A DNA stretch of 64,000 nucleotides from Golubevia sp. BC0850 (Eukaryota; Basidiomycota; Exobasidiomycetes; Golubeviales; Golubeviaceae), in assembly GCA_012976225.1 (NCBI GenBank), contig JAAVVG010000013.1, positions 682,001-746,000 on the forward strand, written 5' to 3'. Below the pieces are notes generated by a model, which was not told the origin of the DNA, made no database searches, and saw only the letters and a list, made by a program, of their open reading frames with translations. Positions 1 to 11,627 of this stretch are shown piece by piece. Numbering within the stretch: position 1 is the first letter of the stretch; each line of letters opens with the position of its first letter. Made by a program: the position numbers and the translations under genes.

Positions 1-844
1 ATTCTCTTTCCCCACCGAGGCCAAAAGACATCTGAAAGAGCTTCTCTATCTTCGGAAGAGAGATGACTCCGGCTTTGGTAGAGGGAGCTCGGATTGGGCT
101 TGATCTGCAAGAAGAGGAAAGAATCAGTATTAAATAAGCAGCGTCTTCCGAGTCGTTGAATCGACTGAGACTTGCATCTTTGTTAGCCCCGTAACCGTAC
201 CCCCCAACATCCACGACGGAGCCAAAGATTTCAGGAAAGTAGACTGTCTGGTCATTGTCTGGATGCGGGGCTTGAAGAGTTGGTGGTGGTAACTCAGTTG
301 GTCCGTACGATTTGAAATCAGATGCGTTTGCGCTTCCTTCTCCAGGATCAATTGTTCCCAAGACTTGAAGCGAAGATGCAGAGGAGGTTTGGGCGACTGG
401 GTGAACTGCAACATCGACAGTACGAGCGTATAGGAAACCAATTCCACTCGAAAGTAGAAGGGTCGAAATGAAGAAGAATAAGCACCAGAGCGATGCGAAG
501 GAGAGTTTGAAGGATTTCTTCTTTCAGTTACGATAGTAAAGAACGGGAAAGGCTCCAAACAGACCGATGCTTTCTATCCAAGAGTCTAAAAGTGAGATTG
601 ACACTGGAGGTGGTTGAAGTTGAGAAGGTCCATCTCCAATGTGAGCAGCACTTTCGAGGAGAACCGTCCAGACAGAGGTTTCGAAGTAAGGTTTGGCAAT
701 CTTGTGAAGAAAGTAGGTGGTTGATAGTCCGATGGCCCCTCCAACCAGACCTAGAATAGCACGACTTGAAAAAGCGAGAGTGAAGAGAGACACTGCGGCT
801 CGAATGGTGAGGCAAAGGTCTCTTTGAATCAGATTAGATCTCAT
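1..844 (-). CDS. Hypothetical membrane protein, 3' part cut by window edge
   Basis: I do not recognise the family. The reading starts at an ATG at 844 and gives a short hydrophobic protein. The first part has a glycine-rich membrane-like stretch (AILGLVGGAIGLSTTYFLH), then a soluble linker. An in-frame TGA near 526 is removed if an intron is taken from 604 down to 521 (GTGTCA donor, GAAAG acceptor, phase 0 on both sides). The frame then continues with a second strong membrane segment (SLWCLFFFISTLLLSS) followed by a polar stretch with likely extracytoplasmic character. A CT-rich acceptor (TCTTCTTGCAG) near 104 suggests another intron, but I could not place its donor. The gene runs off the left edge. 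The alternative is two short neighbouring genes. Gene presence is fairly likely; exon structure is tentative. Confidence 0.45.
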
Positions 845-1008
845 ACACTTTAAACTTCTCTCAATCGACTATGTATTGAGTGCTTCCAATTAAGAAAGAG
901 AGAAGAGTCTCGAACACGTGAGAATCGAGCCTTCGAGCTTCAAACAAGAACGCGAATAACCCTCTCTCACCAACCAACACTTCCGCCACTTTGAACGTCT
1001 GCTTCAAG

Positions 1009-4000
1009 ATGGCCGGTGGATCTTCATCGATCTCTCCAGCTCAAAACAAGAGAAAGAAGCAAGATTCAGATGCAGAACAAGATGATCCAAGAGAATCAAA
1101 CAGAGGTCAAAGTCAAGGTACTCCAACCTCCTCAACCAAAAGACTTCATCCAAATCAAACTCCAGCCAGAAACGTGTCTAGAAATGAAAGATCTTTGTCT
1201 CAACCGCCACCAACTTCAATCATCAGAAAGCAATTACGCGGAATGGAGATTCACTTAGATTCACAACCACCTGCTCCAATTTCTAGTACTCCAGCTGCAA
1301 ACAGACCTACTTCAGCCTTCACTTCTACTATGCCAACTCCTGCTTCTACTCATAGGAATAGGAATAACATTGTTGGGCCAACTCCTAGAAGAACTCCAGG
1401 TCCGGGGGAAAGGTCTCAATTGCTGACTTCAGAGAAGAAGCGGAGAGCGGAAGAGGACTCTGCTCTTTGGACAGAGAGAAAGAGAAGGAGATCTAGATTC
1501 GGTGGTGCTACTCCTAGAAATCAATCTGCTACTGGAATTGGTGGTTGGGCTGGTGGGAGAGATGAGAGTCCGATTGAGTTGTTGAGGAGATTGACTAGAG
1601 GTGAGTTTGTTGGTCGCGTTGCTTAGTGATGGGAATGGAGACCCGAGGAGGACTAGGGAAAGGCAGAGTAATGTTAAACGTGTAAGATTAGATTAATGTC
1701 TCTAGAAGCTCTCGTTTCATTATCTGATCACGCCTTTTGTGGTTCTGCCAACCCTCCCTCCTCCCTCCCACAGCTCCTGGCTTTGTCATTCCACCCTCTC
1801 CAGCCGTCGGTCCAAGTTCTCCCGGTTTAGGCTCCCTTCGTCGACCTTCAGCTCTCAATCCTATTCGTACTTCTACGTCAGCACGTGCCAGTGGTGCCTC
1901 CTCCGTAGCCTCAGGTTCTGGTCCTCGAGCTTCTTCCAAGTTGAATGCTTCCTCTCTATTGCGTCCAGGACAATCAGTCCCAGGAGATCTAACAAGAGAT
2001 GAATCGAGAGATTCGAACAACGAACTTTCTTTATCAGATGTCTTGAATGAGTCGATAACCCGAGAAATCGACGAATCTCAGGAATCTAGAGACGAAAGAC
2101 TTGGAAGAAGAACTCCTAAAATCACCAAGGAAGGAGCTGGTATCTTTGCTCATCTTTTAGGTAGAAAAGAAGTTGAAACTGGTAGAAGAGATGATAGATT
2201 CGCTAGACAAAGTGAAGGTGGAATGAGTTTGGTTTCTATGGACAAAGAAAGAGATGAAGATGAAAGTGAAAGGTCAGAGAGTAGAGATGGAGGCAGGAAC
2301 TATGGAACTCCCTCAAGTGTGAATTTGGGTCAAATTAGAGGAAGTGACACTCCTAGAAGTTTCTTGAATAGTGATTCTAGATTGGAAGCACTTGATGAAA
2401 TGACTAGAGAAAGTATCTTTGGTGGGAAAGGTCCTCGAAGAGGTAGAGAAAGTGGAGCTAGTGGAAGGTTTAGTGAGGATGGTGAAGATGAAGAAGGAAT
2501 GGAGGGGAACGACAGGAGAAGGTGAGTGGCTGAGTCCAAATGTGAAGAAGCGAATTGGGAGTTGAGCTTACTTGTCTCTTATCTCTTCTCGCATACAGTC
2601 CGTCTAGAGCTGCTTCAGAACCTTTTTCAGCTGGAAGCGCTTATGATGCGATCCATAACCTTTCAGATCAAGAAGACTTCGGACCTGAAGATGAACTCAA
2701 CAACCTCAAAAGAGAGGAAGACGAAGAGGAAGACTCCAGATCGAAATCTCTTTCAGTCGAAAAGGATTCAGGACTTCAAGAAGAAGAAAACGATATGCCT
2801 CCGGACGACGATATTCCTTCTTTCCTTGAAGATCAAGATCAAGATGAAAGATCCATGTCTAGAATCAAGGAAGATGATTCACAAAATGAAAATGATGATC
2901 AGTCCAAATCTAGATCTAAATCTCTTTCGAGATCTCCAACTCCAGTTCAAGAATCCTCAATCTCACAATCTCGCTCTCGTTCTGAAATGGATCTGGATGT
3001 GACTGTTCAACCAGAAGAAGCTTCTTTACCTGAAATTGAAAATATGGATGAAGAAGTTGAAGCTGGTGATTCTTCAATTGATAGAGCAATGAAAAAAAGA
3101 GATGAAGCTTTGAGAGCTAAAGAAGCAAAGGAAGGTGGATCGGAAGATGGATTTGAAACTCAAAGTGATGACGATGATGAAAGTGGATCAGATGAAGATG
3201 AGGACGGAGTGGAGAAATCGAAGGGCAAAGCAAAAGGGAAGGAAAAGAGAGGGGCTGCGGTTTTGAAAAAGAGGATTAGTAGGAAGAAGAAAAGGTGAGT
3301 ATGTCATTTTGAGTTTGAGAAGTCGAAAGCTTTCGTTGGAATTTGCTGTCGGAATGTCTTCTCACAACGCCTCTTTTCTCATTCGGCCTCGCAATCGCCA
3401 GATTCTCTCCATACACCCAATCAAATCTCCCCCTCTTACCTTCAACACTCTTCAAAGATCTCTTTACGACTTTCTCGTTTCCTGGAATCAGTTCTTCCAT
3501 TGGTTCGAAGAGTAGTAAGGGCAAGATCGTGATTGATCAAGGAGCTTTAGGCGCTGTCGAAGACGCGTGAGTTGCGTGCCTCTTTTTCTGTTGATGTCCT
3601 TCGGATACTCACACTCAGGACTATTGATGCTGATGATGCTTTTCTCTTGTCGCTCTTCTTTCAATTTTGGCTTGCGTTTCGATCTGGATCTGCAGAGCTT
3701 ACGACTGGTTCGGGAAATTCTCACAAGAGATTTCAGCTCAAGCTGAAAGAGCTGGTAGGAAATCTACTATCAATGAGAGTGACGTTGTTGCTGTGATGAA
3801 GGCGTGAGTAGAGGGGCGACTTCAAGGCCGTCACTACGACGAAGGACGGGTAAAGACTCGGAAACGATCCCGCAGCCGCTTCAATCGCCCAGTGAAACAA
3901 GAACGATCTCCTATCCCTGTCTTTCCTTGCACTCATTTATTCCATTCATCTCTCGTCGTCTTGCATCATCACAGCCAAGGTCAAATCCCATCAAGAAGTT

Positions 4001-4353
4001 CTCTCCCTTCCTTAGCGCGTAAATTCCTACCTCGAGAATTGGCGGATTTATTCGCTCCTGCTGCACCTGTTCATTCTGTCTCTTCCCCTTCATCCAGCTC
4101 AAAGCCCAGGAAATCGAACGATTCTTCGTCGAGTAAAGGCAAAGGGAAGGGAAGAGCTGAAGACGATGATGAAGACGATGGGAATACTAGTTCCTCCACT
4201 ATCAAAGCCTCTAAGCCTAAGAAGAAAGTTAATGGAGACAAATCTCCAAAGACAAAGACTGGTGGGAAAGGGAAGGAGAAAGAGAAGATTGGGGAGAGAA
4301 GTGTCTCTGGGGCTGGGAAACCAAGGAAAGTTCCGGTTTTCAAGAGGAAGTGA
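1009..4353 (+). CDS. CENPT: CENP-T, inner kinetochore histone-fold protein
   Basis: CENP-T is the CCAN subunit that binds centromeric DNA through a histone fold (with CENP-W) and recruits the outer kinetochore through its long N-terminus. Six exons join in frame: 1009-1600, 1774-2521, 2599-3294, 3402-3566, 3696-3803 and 3975-4353, giving 895 aa. Residues 1-680 are disordered, rich in S/T/P and acidic repeats, with many S/T-P sites; SPIELLRRLTRAPG near residue 190 resembles the TPR-x-LLR type motif of fungal CENP-T. The histone fold covers roughly residues 680-770. It contains LFKDLFTTFSFPG and ends in QAERAGRKSTINESDVVAVM, matching the family's AEHAGRKTI-x-x-DV signature. LARKFLPRELADLF follows, the typical CENP-T tail helix. 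A lysine-rich tail of about 100 residues is extra. The last intron (3804-3974) was chosen because it joins these two motifs in frame. Confidence 0.85.
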
Positions 4354-4527
4354 TATACGCTGTTACCTTGTACTCTATTTTTGCTCTCATATGGTTCTGA
4401 TTGTAACATTAGGCCACGCTTGAAGAATTAAGTGACCCAGACCGCAGACGTGACGTGTTTTGTCTGAATAGGACGCGATAGACCTTCTTCCTTCTCTTCT
4501 CTCGCTTGCAGTCTCCTCTGCACCAAG

Positions 4528-7500
4528 ATGACATCATTATCTGAATCTCAATCTCAGATCATTTCAATCCTTCAAGGAACGCTTTCACCAGATAGCTCCA
4601 TCAGGCAATCCTCAGAAGAGCAATTCAATTCTTTATCTTCTTCAATCGAAGTGAATCTTCCATCCTTACTGTCTTCTCTACTCTTACTTCCACCTTCACT
4701 CTGCCCTTTACATCTTCAACAATCTTCGGCTTTAGCTTTACGTCTTTTAGTTAAACAGAGATGGTCTCATTACTTTTCTGAATCTTTTATTGGATATCCA
4801 CCTTCCTCTTTACCTTTACCTTCAGAACTTAAACCTCAAATCAAATCAAACCTTCTATCTGCTTTAGCTCATCCAGATAGAAAAGTTAGATTAGCTTCTG
4901 CTTATACTTGCGCTACCATTTGTGGTGCAGAATGGCCAGATGAATGGCAAGAATTGATTCCAACTGTTAAAGCTCTTTTGGAGAGGAATGGAAATGAAGA
5001 TGTGGTCAAGGATGGGAAACATGGAGCCCTAGCTTTGTTGACCGACTTCGTTGGAAGAGATATGGATGAGAATCAATTGATGAACGTAGCTAGAGAGTTG
5101 TTACCTTGTTTAGAGAGCGTCGTTGGAGACCAGGTGAGTGATTAGAGCAAGAGAGGGAAGATGGCAGTGGGAGCTTGATCAACGGGGCTGCTTTGGCAGA
5201 ACGAGGCGGGAATGCTCAACAAATAGGAGTACTATCCCTACGGAAGGTTCAAAAGGTGGAAGAGAGTTTGTTTTCTTCCCGTCAGCTCTCCTTCTCTGAC
5301 CCTTTCTCTTCCTTTCCCCTTCCTCTCTCCAGAACCTATCCCCTCACTTAAGGTCCAGGCCTATTCTAATCTTTAGAAATCTACTTCACACCCTCTTCAT
5401 GGTCAAAGATGAATATCCAGAGGCTTCCAAAACCGCTGCAGACGAAATGCTACCAAGATGGTTAGGAGCAATGGAAGGTTTGGTTTCCAACCTATCTTGT
5501 TTGGAAAGGTTGAATCAAGGGGCAGGAAATGAGTGGGACTGGGAAAATCTAGCTGTGTTGAACGAATGCTGGAAGGTGAGTTCTTTCGATCCGCAAGACC
5601 CATCTTCTTTCAGAGATAGGCTCACTTCTTCTTTCTTTGGACTTCTTTCTTTGGACTTCAGACCTTGAAAATCGCCTCTCACTTCAAATCTCATTTCAAG
5701 CCTCAACTTCAATCACTAGTAACTCAAGCGTTAACAACTGCAACTTCTCTCCTTCCATCTTTCAACACTTACTTTTTAGCTTCAACTTCAGAACTTCCAT
5801 TCACACCTTCAGAAGGAGATACAGACATCTCAGCCACGATCTCAGATCTAGGTTGTTCAGTCTTGTCTTTCATCTCAGAGGTTTCACATTCCAACAAGCT
5901 ATCTTCAATCTACCTCGACGCCTCCTCAACTCCTGCTCCAGCTTTCGAGAATTTGATTCAGGCTTTATTATCTTTGACAAGAATTACAACCACTCAATAT
6001 GAATCTTGGTTAGAAGATCCCAACACATTCATCAACGACACTGAAGAATCAACCGACGTCTTTGGTTTCGATCTTAGAATTTCATCCATCGATTTACTTT
6101 CCGAATTCTTAGATGCTTATCCTTCTCAGACTCTTTCTTCGCTTTCTTCCTCCGTTTCAACTCTTGTCTCTCAATCTAGACAAGCGAAAGAAGGTGGAGA
6201 TCCAAATTGGTGGAAAATCGAAGAGGCAATCCTAGCTTCTCTAGGTGGGAATTCGGAATCTATCATTCAAATTCTTGAAGCTCAAAGTTCGACTAGTGGT
6301 TTGAGTTTGGATTTGAATGGAATCTTCCAACATCTCGTTATGCCAAATTTAGCTTCTCAGACCAAACCTCTTTTGAAAGGTAGAGCTTTCATTTTCGCAA
6401 GTCAATTTGCTGAATCTATGCCTGAGCAATTGGCAAAGGGAATGCTGGAAGAAGCTGTTAAAACTATGGAAGGTGGAAATCAAGAAGGTGTCGAAGAGGA
6501 AGAAAAAGTCTTGGTGAGGTTGGGTGGGATGAGAGCTGTCAAGAAGTGAGTACTTGGAGATTAAAGAGAGTCGTATTTGAGTTGAGATCGGATTTCTTAC
6601 CCTTCGACTGGTTCCATCTTCAATCCTTTTGTTCAGCTTCCATCGTCATCTTCCAGCAGAGCTTTTGAGACCTCTAGCACCTAGAATCATCGCCTCTTTG
6701 GGACCTTTGCTTTCTCGAACTTCGGAAGAAACTCTCATTTTGATTCTAGAAACTGTTCAAGTCGTTAGCGTTGAAGATGAAATCACTCCCCCTGAAGTTT
6801 ATGGAAACGTCGTCAGAGCGGCTTTGGAAGCTTGGGGTCCAGTTGCTGAAGGCGAGTATGGTCGCTGGGAGAGAATAGGTCGAGGCAACTTCTTCTCGTG
6901 CAGAAGGAACATATCACTCACACTCTTTCATCTTCTCTCATATCCTTCAGATCCAATTCTGCTCTCAGTAGTTTCAGATCTTCTAGAGTCGCTCTCTTCT
7001 CACAGGTTACCTTCAGTTTCAAAAGTCATCCTTCAAACTTCACTTCCATTGTTAACTTCTGTCATCGACTCGAAGCTTGTAGAAGCTCAAGCAGCTATAG
7101 TTGAAGAGCCTTCGCCATTGATCGAAGCTTCAGTGGAATTAATCTCAGCTCTGTTGACCGGTGCAAGTGAAGAAATCGTCAAGTCAATCAATGTAGTTAA
7201 CTTGGTTTGTCCCTCTGTCATGAAGTTGATGATGGCCTCTAAAGATAGAGACGTGCTACAATATGGATTGAAGATTCTGACAATTTTGGTTAGGAAGGAT
7301 TGTCCAACTTTGTTGGCTTGGTGAGTTCGGGTCTTGTTACGTCTTGTTGTCGACTTCTTGGAGCTCACCACCACTTCCATCTTTTTTTTTCTTCATTAAC
7401 AGGCACTTTTCTGACTCAACACCATCTCTTCAGCTGATTTGTTCTATCCTCTCCAATCTGCTAGCCCCTTCTGCCTCTTCCTACTCCACTGCTTCTGCTG

Positions 7501-8942
7501 CAGCAGAGACTGAAACCGGAGGTTTGGCAATTGGAGATCTGCTAGTTGCTCTGCTGAGAAAAGCTGCAAATGAACTCTTGCCAGTCTTGCCAGACTTGTT
7601 GAGAGCTATGGTCAAACGACTACACGGAGTTCAAACCGCTAGTTTCAGTCAGGTGAGTTCCAGATCTTTTCTTTTCTTTGGCTGCCCAAATTTGTCTGAA
7701 CTTTCGTCTTCTCGGATTTCCATACTCTCAGTCTTTGATCTTGCCATTCGCTTTCCTAATGAACGATCAAGCTTCAGTAGTCTTGGATCTACTTGAAAGT
7801 ACACTGACCGAAGTTACCATTTCGGAAGGAGGTCAAACTCATCAAGTCCAAAGGTCAGGATTAGAAGTCTTCACCCGGAAATGGGTTGAAGATGCTGAAA
7901 CGTTTCAGGGATTCTGGGCTCAGAGAGTTAGGTGAGTTCAGCTTGAGTCGATGATCCTCCTCGGAATGGCCTGACACTATCCTTTCTTTGCTTCTCTTTG
8001 TTCCTTCAGCATCATCGCTTTGACAAAGCTTTTGGAATCAAGGAGACCAGCTCTAGATGGAATAATCGTCCCAGGTGATTTGATTCCTGACACTTCGAAT
8101 GGTGAGACTAATGAAGTTGCGACTCCTCCTTCTCCATGCTGACTTCCCTCCATTCCGCCGCTTTCTTCATCTTGCAGTCATTCGGACCCGTTCCAGAGCT
8201 AAAAACAGTGAGTTTATGATGTTTAGAATCGTTGTTCGAGAGCTAAAATCTAACTCACTCCTCTGTCCTTTTGACCTCTTTTTTCTTTTAGCTCCTCACA
8301 AGTATACTCAGATCCCACTTCCTGCTAAAATTTTGAAATTATTGGTCAAGGACTTCGAGACGGCTCAACGTGGTCCTCCTTCTGGAGCTGGACTTGGATT
8401 AGGAGATGGGGCTAGAACTCCAGATACAGATGACGAGGTGAGTTCTGTTTCGAGATCCTAGTCCTATCCGATCATCTCAACCACCAGCCATTCTGATTCC
8501 CTTATGCTAATATCCCTCTCTACCACGTACCCGAATGAACCCAATCAGGATGGCGAATGGGATGATGAAGACGATGGCAAACCTTCAAATCAAAAGTCAA
8601 GCGAAATGGCTTTCCTATCTGATCTTCTTGGACCTGGAGGAGTCGAAGATTTGATGAACGACGATATGGATCTTTTCAATTCACCGGAAGATCCAGAGTT
8701 GAAGGATGACCCCGTTTGGTCTATGGATATGAAGGTGAGTGGTCGACGTCAATTCTTTTCTGCTCAATTGGAACGACGTTGGTTTCTGACCTTCGTCTCT
8801 GCCATCCCAAACCATCTTCTGGTTTCAGTCATATCTTTCGGGCTTCTTCCGTGAGCAAGCTGCTCAGCCGGATGTAGCCTCTAGAATCGCACCGTACTTG
8901 ACTGAGGAAGAGAGCAAGAAGTTAAGAGCTGCTATCGCTTAG
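4528..8942 (+). CDS. KAP114: Importin-9 / Kap114-type karyopherin beta
   Basis: Nuclear import receptor that carries histones, TBP and ribosomal proteins through nuclear pores with Ran-GTP. Twelve exons join in frame to 1111 aa: 4528-5133, 5333-5575, 5662-6545, 6637-6851, 6951-7320, 7403-7652, 7732-7931, 8010-8101, 8178-8207, 8292-8437, 8549-8734 and 8829-8942. The N-terminus carries an importin-beta N domain (SSEEQFNSLSSS; LALRLLVKQRWSHYF). HEAT-like helices follow, including HPDRKVRLASAYTCATICG and AEWPDEWQELIPTV. An acidic linker and a C-terminal SYLSGFFREQ stretch match importin-9. The intron 6852-6950 has a GC donor (GCGAGT). It is 99 nt long without a stop, so it could also be read through, but removing it restores alignment to importin-9 around AEDPILLSVVSDLLESL. 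Exon 9 is only 30 nt. The start is the first ATG after a CT-rich leader. Confidence 0.88.
6852..6950 (+). other. GC-AG intron in importin-9 gene
   Basis: The donor reads GAAG|GCGAGT and the acceptor ATCCTTCAG. It is 99 nt long (33 codons) and open in the coding frame, so retention would add 33 residues rather than truncate the protein. Family alignment supports removal. The same GCGAGT donor occurs in two other genes of this window. Confidence 0.65.
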
Positions 8943-9746
8943 TCGAAGGGTGACGGACGAAGGATGAATACGAATGTGACAAAAGATGACAAGCTAATCT
9001 CAGACACATAGAGTTGAAATCAATATACCTCGATAATTCAAAGCTGTTCACCATCTTTCGAGATCGAAGTTCAAAGGTCATTCCCTCTTTACTGCGTGTA
9101 TGGAGACTCTCTTTCACTTTGCTTATAAAGTTGGATAGAGGATACTACCTGCCTACCTCCCCAATTCACTGTCAACCCTGCTGAGCTCTCACCATCAGAC
9201 ACGATCCACTCCTCCTATCCTTCTTCCCCCCCCCCTTTGTTCCCCTGCTGAACTGAAGTAACCAGCCCCTAAAGACAAGTTTCATCAGCTATGGAATGCG
9301 TTGGTATCGAAGCAACTTTGCTTGTGTCAATTGCATATTGCATTCCCGAGACTCGAAAATATTTTTTAATCGAGAATCGCTGCAGTTGAAACGATCAGAG
9401 ATGCGGTTGGGGAGAACCTGCTTCTTCCCTACCTGCAATTTTCTTCAAGGTGAGACAAGATTTTTTTTTCCCCCGAGCTTTGAAAATGCTAAAGAGAAGA
9501 CGCAAGTTGGAGTTATCGACGCCAAAAGCACGGATTCACTCATTTCGGTTCCATTGAACCTTCTATAAGATCCTAAATACCAACCTAAATATCTTCCAAG
9601 CCTGATAACCCTGAAAAAAACCCTCCTTTTGGGCGAGATTCCACCTCTTCTGAGCCCTCCAAAATCCTCAGAAAAGCAAATCGGATGAATTGCTTCAACT
9701 TCTATAATTTACAAATTCTTCTGCTAGCAAACATGAACACTTAACG
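8943..9746. other. Intergenic, 3' flank of importin-9 gene and 5' flank of tRNA
   Basis: No supported gene. It holds the 3' untranslated part of the importin gene, a C-run near 9228-9236, and AT-richer sequence toward the tRNA. The short open frame at 9296-9568 has no recognisable protein character. Confidence 0.5.
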
Positions 9747-9874
9747 TCCCGGCTGGCTCAATTGGCAGAGCGTGCGACTCTTAATTAAGAGAGTCCCTTC
9801 GGGCATCCAGACCTTCAACGCTTTCACACGTTGATTTCATCGCAAGGCTGTGGGTTCGAGTCCCACGTTGGGAG
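9747..9874 (+). tRNA. tRNA-Lys(CTT) with a 55-nt intron
   Basis: The 5' acceptor strand TCCCGGC pairs with GTTGGGA at the 3' end, followed by discriminator G. D-arm box A reads TGGCTCAATTGGCAGAGCG and box B GGTTCGAGTCC. The anticodon stem TGCGA/TCGCA closes a seven-base loop CTCTTAA, so the anticodon is CTT (9780-9782). The intron occupies 9784-9838, in the canonical position after base 37, and contains an inverted repeat (CAACG...CGTTG). At 55 nt it is longer than most fungal tRNA-Lys introns. Splicing would use the tRNA endonuclease and ligase, not the spliceosome. Confidence 0.93.
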
Positions 9875-11627
9875 TGATTCATTATCTTTTTTGCTGTTTT
9901 CTAGTTTCTCATTTCTCACGCCTGAAGACTCTTTTTCTTTGTGGATTCTCTTTCTTTTTCAAAGCTTCGGAGGTAACCAAAGTATTCTGAGCTGCAGAAC
10001 GTAATGTTGGGTCTGGTTAAATCAACATTCTCTAATCTTGCAACCCAGGGAGCAGTTCTTCCCTCAACAGTCATCAAGTAACTTTGGAACTGTCTCTATT
10101 ATCAGACATTCATTTGTTGCAATTTGGAACCCGATTCAAAACCAACATTGATTACACTCTACTCCCATCATCTACCTCCCTCACGCTCCTGCAGCCAATC
10201 TCCTCTTCCCTGAACAACATTCAGACTGTACGAAAATTAATAGTGATTGGTGTACTGTCTGAAAATACAAGCCAGAACAAAAGGTATTCAGCTTCTCCTT
10301 CATCATATTGAGAAGAGATGAAGGTTGAATCAAACTGTTGGAGTTGGGGCGTTGGTGAGACGGAAAAAAGAGGTAACTGCTCTGCTTTGAAAGATTTGCC
10401 ACTATCAAAAGAGTAGCTGAATTTCAGAAAAGAAGGAAGCTTAGAAGGGTCGTCGACTCAATCGGGTCGTCCGCAAGTGGTTGGATGGGGTTTTGAGATC
10501 GACTCCTTGCTTGTCGGATCGTGAATCTTCAAGCGCTTTCCGTGTTGAAAGTTATTACTTTCCGGTATCGAAACTCTCTGTGAAACCAAAACCCCATTTT
10601 AGAAGAGTTCATGAAGCGCAGCGGTTATTTGCGCCAAAGTGCAACTGCAACTCGTAACACAGGACACAACCTCATCGAACGACTTTCTTTGACTGGACAC
10701 GAACCACCGAGGATCTTTTTCTGGCCTCAAAATATCTCTAGAAGGATCTGAAGCCCAAAAGTATTGGAGATAGGAAGAAGGCGAATGGATGCGAGCTTGA
10801 ATGTTCGAAGAACAAGAAGCCTTCTCTCTCAGGTGCTGCGAGCTTTTCATCTCTTCGACGGAATCTAAGCCCACCTTCGATCCTTCCAGAAGGTCAGGTG
10901 AGGAAAGTTTGGAATGGAATTCTCCACTGTTACCTCCAACAAGTTTCAAAAGAAAGAGGAAGCGATTGGAAATCGAAAAACACAGCCCACTCGATGTGTT
11001 TCGATGCACCCACCACTTCCTTCGAGGGGTAAGCTTGCAGCTGGACCCCGTCACTCAAGTCTCCTTCTATCTAGAATATCAAACGGGAAGCGTGATGGTA
11101 TAAGCAAGTCGGGACTGGTAACGATTTTGACAGGAAAACTAAAAAGAGGGGGGGAGGTTGGAGCTGTTTTGGATCGTCCCGCGATCCTTGGTTGCCAACA
11201 AACATCGGTTCTACAAACAGCGAACACAGAAGGACTGAGACGTCTATCATTTAAAAAGAGTGCTCAGGCATTCTAGCCCAGGATGCTTGAATCGAGACTA
11301 GCAACGATTACGAGAGAGGCAAGAAAGACGAGCTTCATAGACAAGGTAGGCCTTGCAAGCCATTTCTCTCTTTCCCCCAAATTTTTCCCCTTCTTCTTAT
11401 CACCCTTCTTACTCACTTCTACTCAAAATCAACGGAAATCTCAGCAATCCATCTACAACCTCATCTTCATTCATCTTCAGTTCCACTCCTCACAAAGCTA
11501 CTCCGTGCTCCCTTCACCCACCACTTACCCACCACCTTCAACCTTTGAACCAAGCACCAAGCGATTCCAAATCAAGTCTTCTATTCTACCTGGATCTTCT
11601 TTCTCTGGTAAATCGTCGACTACCTTA
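9875..11627. other. Intergenic, no supported gene
   Basis: Several open frames of 75-150 codons exist on both strands (for example 10599-11054 minus and 10914-11276 plus), but none shows a conserved motif, a coherent exon series or a domain. From about 11360 the plus strand becomes strongly CT-rich, as in other 5' leaders of this window, so this end is probably the promoter and leader of the coiled-coil gene. Confidence 0.45.

Noticed and set aside
3016-3294. Acidic/Lys-rich stretch as a separate chromatin gene
   Set aside because: It joins in frame on both sides to the rest of CENP-T with sound splice sites.
3876-3974. Earlier CENP-T acceptor at 3875 (CCGCAG), also in frame
   Set aside because: It would add a stretch with PCTHLFHSSLVVLHHHS between the histone fold and the LPRE tail; the later acceptor (ATCACAG at 3974) gives the compact family spacing.
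10599-11054. 151-codon minus-strand frame
   Set aside because: No motif or conserved pattern, and no exon partner.
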